A stretch of 14,146 nt of DNA from contig JAHLBL010000018.1 in NCBI GenBank assembly GCA_020625635.1, forward strand, positions 1 through 14,146, in the 5' to 3' direction. The translations under genes were made by a program, and so were the position numbers. Source of the DNA: a bacterium (lineage in GTDB: Bacteria; Bacillota; Clostridia; Oscillospirales; Acutalibacteraceae). Shown here piece after piece: positions 11,411 through 14,146 of the stretch. The first letter of the stretch is position 1, and each line of letters opens with the position of its first letter. The notes beneath the pieces were generated by a model. It did no database searches and was not told the origin of the DNA. It was given only the letters and a program-made list of their open reading frames with translations.

Positions 11411-12846
11411 TGAACAGAAACGCTTATGAAAGTCCACTTTCCGTACGTTATTCGGGAAAAGAAATGAAATACATCTTTTCTCCCGATATGAAATTCAGAA
11501 CATGGAGAAAGCTCTGGATCGCTCTTGCCGAGGCTGAAATGGAGCTCGGGCTCCCTATAACACAGGCTCAGATCGACCAGCTTAAGGAGCATCAGGACGA
11601 CATCAACTATGAAGTCGCTCAAGAGCGCGAGAAGCTCGTGCGTCACGACGTTATGAGCCATGTGTACGCCTACGGTCAGCAGTGTCCCGACGCAAAGGGA
11701 ATCATTCATCTCGGCGCGACCTCCTGTTATGTCGGTGACAACACCGATCTTATAATTATGACTGAGGCGCTGAAGCTCGTCAGGAATAAGCTTATCACCG
11801 TTATCAGGAATCTTAGCAAGTTTGCTGATGAATACAAGGCGCTGCCCACGCTTGCCTTTACTCATTTCCAGCCTGCTCAGCCTACAACGGTAGGAAAGAG
11901 AGCTACACTGTGGATTCAGGATCTTCTTCTTGACCTTGAGGACGTTGAGTATCAGCTCTCAAAGGCGAAGCTCCTCGGCTCAAAGGGTACGACTGGTACA
12001 CAGGCGAGCTTCCTCGAACTGTTTGAGGGCGACCACGAGAAGTGCAAGGCTATCGACAGAAAAATCGCCGAAAAAATGGGCTTCAAGGGCTGTTACGCGG
12101 TTTCGGGACAGACCTATTCGAGAAAAATAGACTCGCAGTTTTTGAACGTGCTCGCGGGAATCGCGCAGTCTGCCTCGAAATTCTCAAACGATATCAGACT
12201 TCTTCAGCATCTTAAAGAGGTTGAGGAGCCGTTCGAGAAGAATCAGATCGGTTCGTCGGCTATGGCTTATAAGCGCAACCCGATGCGCAGCGAGCGAATC
12301 GGCTCGCTCAGCCGTTATGTGATGGTTGACGTGCTTAACGGCTACTTTACTTCGGCTACACAGTGGTTCGAGCGCACACTGGACGACAGCGCGAATAAGC
12401 GTCTCAGCGTTCCCGAGGCGTTCCTTGCCGTTGATGGTATCCTTAATCTTTACGCTAATGTCGCGGACGGACTTGTTGTTTATCCCAAGGTTATAGAGGC
12501 GAGACTCCGCAAGGAGCTTCCGTTTATGGCTACCGAGAACATTATGATGGACGCCGTAAAATACCGCGGCGCCGACCGTCAGGTACTCCACGAGAAAATC
12601 CGCCAGCACTCTATGGCTGCGTCAAAGGTTATCAAGGAAGAGGGCGGCGACTGCGACCTGCTCGAGAGGATCGCGGCTGACGAGGCTTTCGGCGTAACGC
12701 TTGAAGAGCTTGAAAAGATTCTTCAGCCCGAAAAATATACAGGCAGAGCCAAGGAGCAGACTGAGGACTTCCTTAAGGAAGAGGTCGCTCCCGTGCTTGA
12801 AAAATACAGTGACATTGAATCGGAAAAGCCCGAGATAAATGTCTGA
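11410..12846 (+). CDS. purB: Adenylosuccinate lyase
   Basis: Removes fumarate from SAICAR (giving AICAR) and from adenylosuccinate (giving AMP). It belongs to the fumarase/aspartase superfamily, and the signature GSSAMAYKRNPMRSE lies at 281-295. Other active-site pieces are RHDVMSH (78-84), LGATSCYVGDNTD (101-113) and THFQPAQPTTVGKR (151-164). Its 478 residues exceed the roughly 430 of the B. subtilis type. The wording of many blocks is that of the long form found in animals, for example KFRTWRKLW, QWFERTLDDSAN and ELPFMATENI. I chose ATG 11410, in TAATG overlap with purF, because AAGGAGG lies just upstream; an ATG at 11386 has no such site. It links the SAICAR branch (PurC) with the AMP branch (PurA). 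Confidence 0.96.
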   Translation: MNRNAYESPLSVRYSGKEMKYIFSPDMKFRTWRKLWIALAEAEMELGLPITQAQIDQLKEHQDDINYEVAQEREKLVRHDVMSHVYAYGQQCPDAKGIIHLGATSCYVGDNTDLIIMTEALKLVRNKLITVIRNLSKFADEYKALPTLAFTHFQPAQPTTVGKRATLWIQDLLLDLEDVEYQLSKAKLLGSKGTTGTQASFLELFEGDHEKCKAIDRKIAEKMGFKGCYAVSGQTYSRKIDSQFLNVLAGIAQSASKFSNDIRLLQHLKEVEEPFEKNQIGSSAMAYKRNPMRSERIGSLSRYVMVDVLNGYFTSATQWFERTLDDSANKRLSVPEAFLAVDGILNLYANVADGLVVYPKVIEARLRKELPFMATENIMMDAVKYRGADRQVLHEKIRQHSMAASKVIKEEGGDCDLLERIAADEAFGVTLEELEKILQPEKYTGRAKEQTEDFLKEEVAPVLEKYSDIESEKPEINV

Positions 12847-12861
12847 TAGGAGAGAAAGACA

Positions 12862-14139
12862 ATGGTAAAAGCTATTGTAGGCGCTAACTGGGGAGACGAA
12901 GGTAAGGGAAAAATCACCGATGTCCTCGCGAACGACAGCGACGTTGTAGTTCGTTTTCAGGGCGGCGCAAACGCAGGACATACAATAATAAACAATTACG
13001 GAAAATTCGCTCTTCATCAGCTCCCGTCAGGCGTTTTTCACAGTAATATCACCAATGTTATCGGCAACGGCGTTGCGTTCAGTGTCGAGAATTTTGTTAA
13101 AGAAATGGCTGAGCTCAAGTCGCGCGGAGTTCCCGAGCCCAATGTTCTCGTTTCCGACCGCGCTCAGATCGTTATGCCTTATCACGTGGCGTTCGACTGC
13201 TATGAGGAAGAGCGTCTCGGAAAGAATTCCTTCGGCTCTACAAAGAGCGGAATCGCGCCTTTTTATTCCGATAAATACAGCAAAATCGGTTTCCAGATAA
13301 ACGAGCTCTACGATGATGTAGACAGCCTTAAAGAGAAAATCGCTCACGCCGTTGAGATTAAGAACGCTACTCTCAGAAACCTATATAACAAAGAGGAAAT
13401 CACCGTTGACGAGGTTTTTGACAAGCTTATGGAGTACAAGGAGCTGCTTGCGCCTTATGTCGGCGATTCGTTCCGCTTTATGCGTCAGGCTCTCAGCGAG
13501 GGCAAGAATATCCTCCTCGAGGGTCAGCTCGGTTCTCTAAAGGATACCGATTTTGGTATATATCCGATGGTTACTTCCTCGAACACCATCGCGGGATACG
13601 GCGCTGTAGGCGCGGGTATCCCTCCCTATGAAATCAAAGAGGTCATCACCGTCGTAAAGGCTTACTCAAGCGCTGTAGGCGCGGGTGAGTTCGTTTCGGA
13701 AATCTTCGGCGAAGAGGCTGAGAAGCTCCGCAACCGCGGCGGAGACGGCGGCGAATACGGCGCAACCACAGGCAGACCCCGTCGTATGGGCTGGCTTGAC
13801 CTTGTCGCAAGCCGTTACGGCTGTCAGGTTCAGGGCGCAACTACTGTTGCGTTCACCGTTATTGACGCTCTCGGATATCTTGATGAGATCCCCATTTGCG
13901 TAGCCTACGAGCTCGACGGTGAGGTAATAGACTATTTCCCGAGCACCACAAAGCTCAAAAGATGCAAGCCTGTGCTTAAAAAGCTCAAGGGCTGGAAGTG
14001 CGACGTTACGGGCATTAAAAAGTATGAGGATCTCCCCAAGGAGTGCCGCGACTATATCGAGTTTGCTGAGAAAGAAATCGGTGTACATATCGGCATGGTA
14101 TCGAACGGTCCTTCGCGTGAGGATATCATCTACAGATAA
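12862..14139 (+). CDS. purA: Adenylosuccinate synthetase, divergent form
   Basis: Uses GTP to join IMP and aspartate into adenylosuccinate, first step of the AMP branch. The N-terminal GANWGDEGKGK (7-17, with D12 as catalytic base), GGANAGHT (34-41, H40), VTSSNT (237-242), TTGRPRR (302-308) and the C-terminal FAEKEIGV (401-408) are family hallmarks. The 425-residue length is normal. Several blocks differ from the common bacterial text: TTGRGIGPAY is replaced by STKSGIAPFY (126-135), EGAQG by EGQLG (220-224), and the arginine that reaches across the dimer to IMP (R143 in E. coli) aligns with K141. The gene follows purB by 15 bp with TAGGAGAG as ribosome binding site. It ends seven bases before the window edge, so any terminator is not visible. 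Confidence 0.94.
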   Translation: MVKAIVGANWGDEGKGKITDVLANDSDVVVRFQGGANAGHTIINNYGKFALHQLPSGVFHSNITNVIGNGVAFSVENFVKEMAELKSRGVPEPNVLVSDRAQIVMPYHVAFDCYEEERLGKNSFGSTKSGIAPFYSDKYSKIGFQINELYDDVDSLKEKIAHAVEIKNATLRNLYNKEEITVDEVFDKLMEYKELLAPYVGDSFRFMRQALSEGKNILLEGQLGSLKDTDFGIYPMVTSSNTIAGYGAVGAGIPPYEIKEVITVVKAYSSAVGAGEFVSEIFGEEAEKLRNRGGDGGEYGATTGRPRRMGWLDLVASRYGCQVQGATTVAFTVIDALGYLDEIPICVAYELDGEVIDYFPSTTKLKRCKPVLKKLKGWKCDVTGIKKYEDLPKECRDYIEFAEKEIGVHIGMVSNGPSREDIIYR

Positions 14140-14146
14140 ATTGTGC

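Overview
This is a chromosomal housekeeping stretch from a Gram-positive anaerobe of the class Clostridia, most likely a Ruminococcus-like member of the Oscillospiraceae. The assignment rests on protein style and gene order: an IspH (HMBPP reductase) fused to ribosomal protein S1, placed after cmk and plsC, is a known clostridial arrangement. AGGAGG-type ribosome binding sites, extended -10 promoters and tRNA with encoded CCA fit. No database search was possible, so the taxonomy is inference.

Layout from left to right. (1) Positions 1-1441, minus strand: hisH-hisF, the two subunits of imidazole glycerol phosphate synthase, ending in two hairpins at the window edge. (2) 1442-1638: a compact divergent control region with an extended -10 promoter in each direction, two identical CTTGCAAAA boxes 22 bp apart and two inverted repeats. 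(3) 1639-7122, plus strand: a tightly packed operon of an RpiR/SIS regulator, a BaiN/YhiN-type flavoprotein, cmk, plsC and the ispH-S1 fusion. Three of its four junctions overlap, and it ends at a strong terminator. (4) 7379-8455, minus strand: pyrB, whose product carries a C-terminal four-cysteine segment resembling the zinc domain of PyrI. (5) 8456-8866: a gene-free stretch containing an element made of ten 9-bp units, five in each orientation. (6) 8867-8953, minus strand: tRNA-Leu(CAA), with clear promoter and terminator. (7) 9190-14139, plus strand: purC-purF-purB-purA, covering the first committed step of purine synthesis, SAICAR synthesis and both steps from IMP to AMP.

The genes cover histidine, pyrimidine, purine, isoprenoid and phospholipid synthesis plus translation. 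I see no phage, CRISPR array, toxin-antitoxin pair, defence island or transposase, and no wholly new system. The points most worth following are: an in-frame Shine-Dalgarno and ATG inside the ispH-S1 fusion, with a possible promoter upstream, that would make free S1; the PyrB with a PyrI-like zinc tail but no allosteric domain; the 9-bp-unit inverted-repeat element; the operator-like boxes before the RpiR gene; and a PurA with substitutions at usually conserved IMP-site positions.
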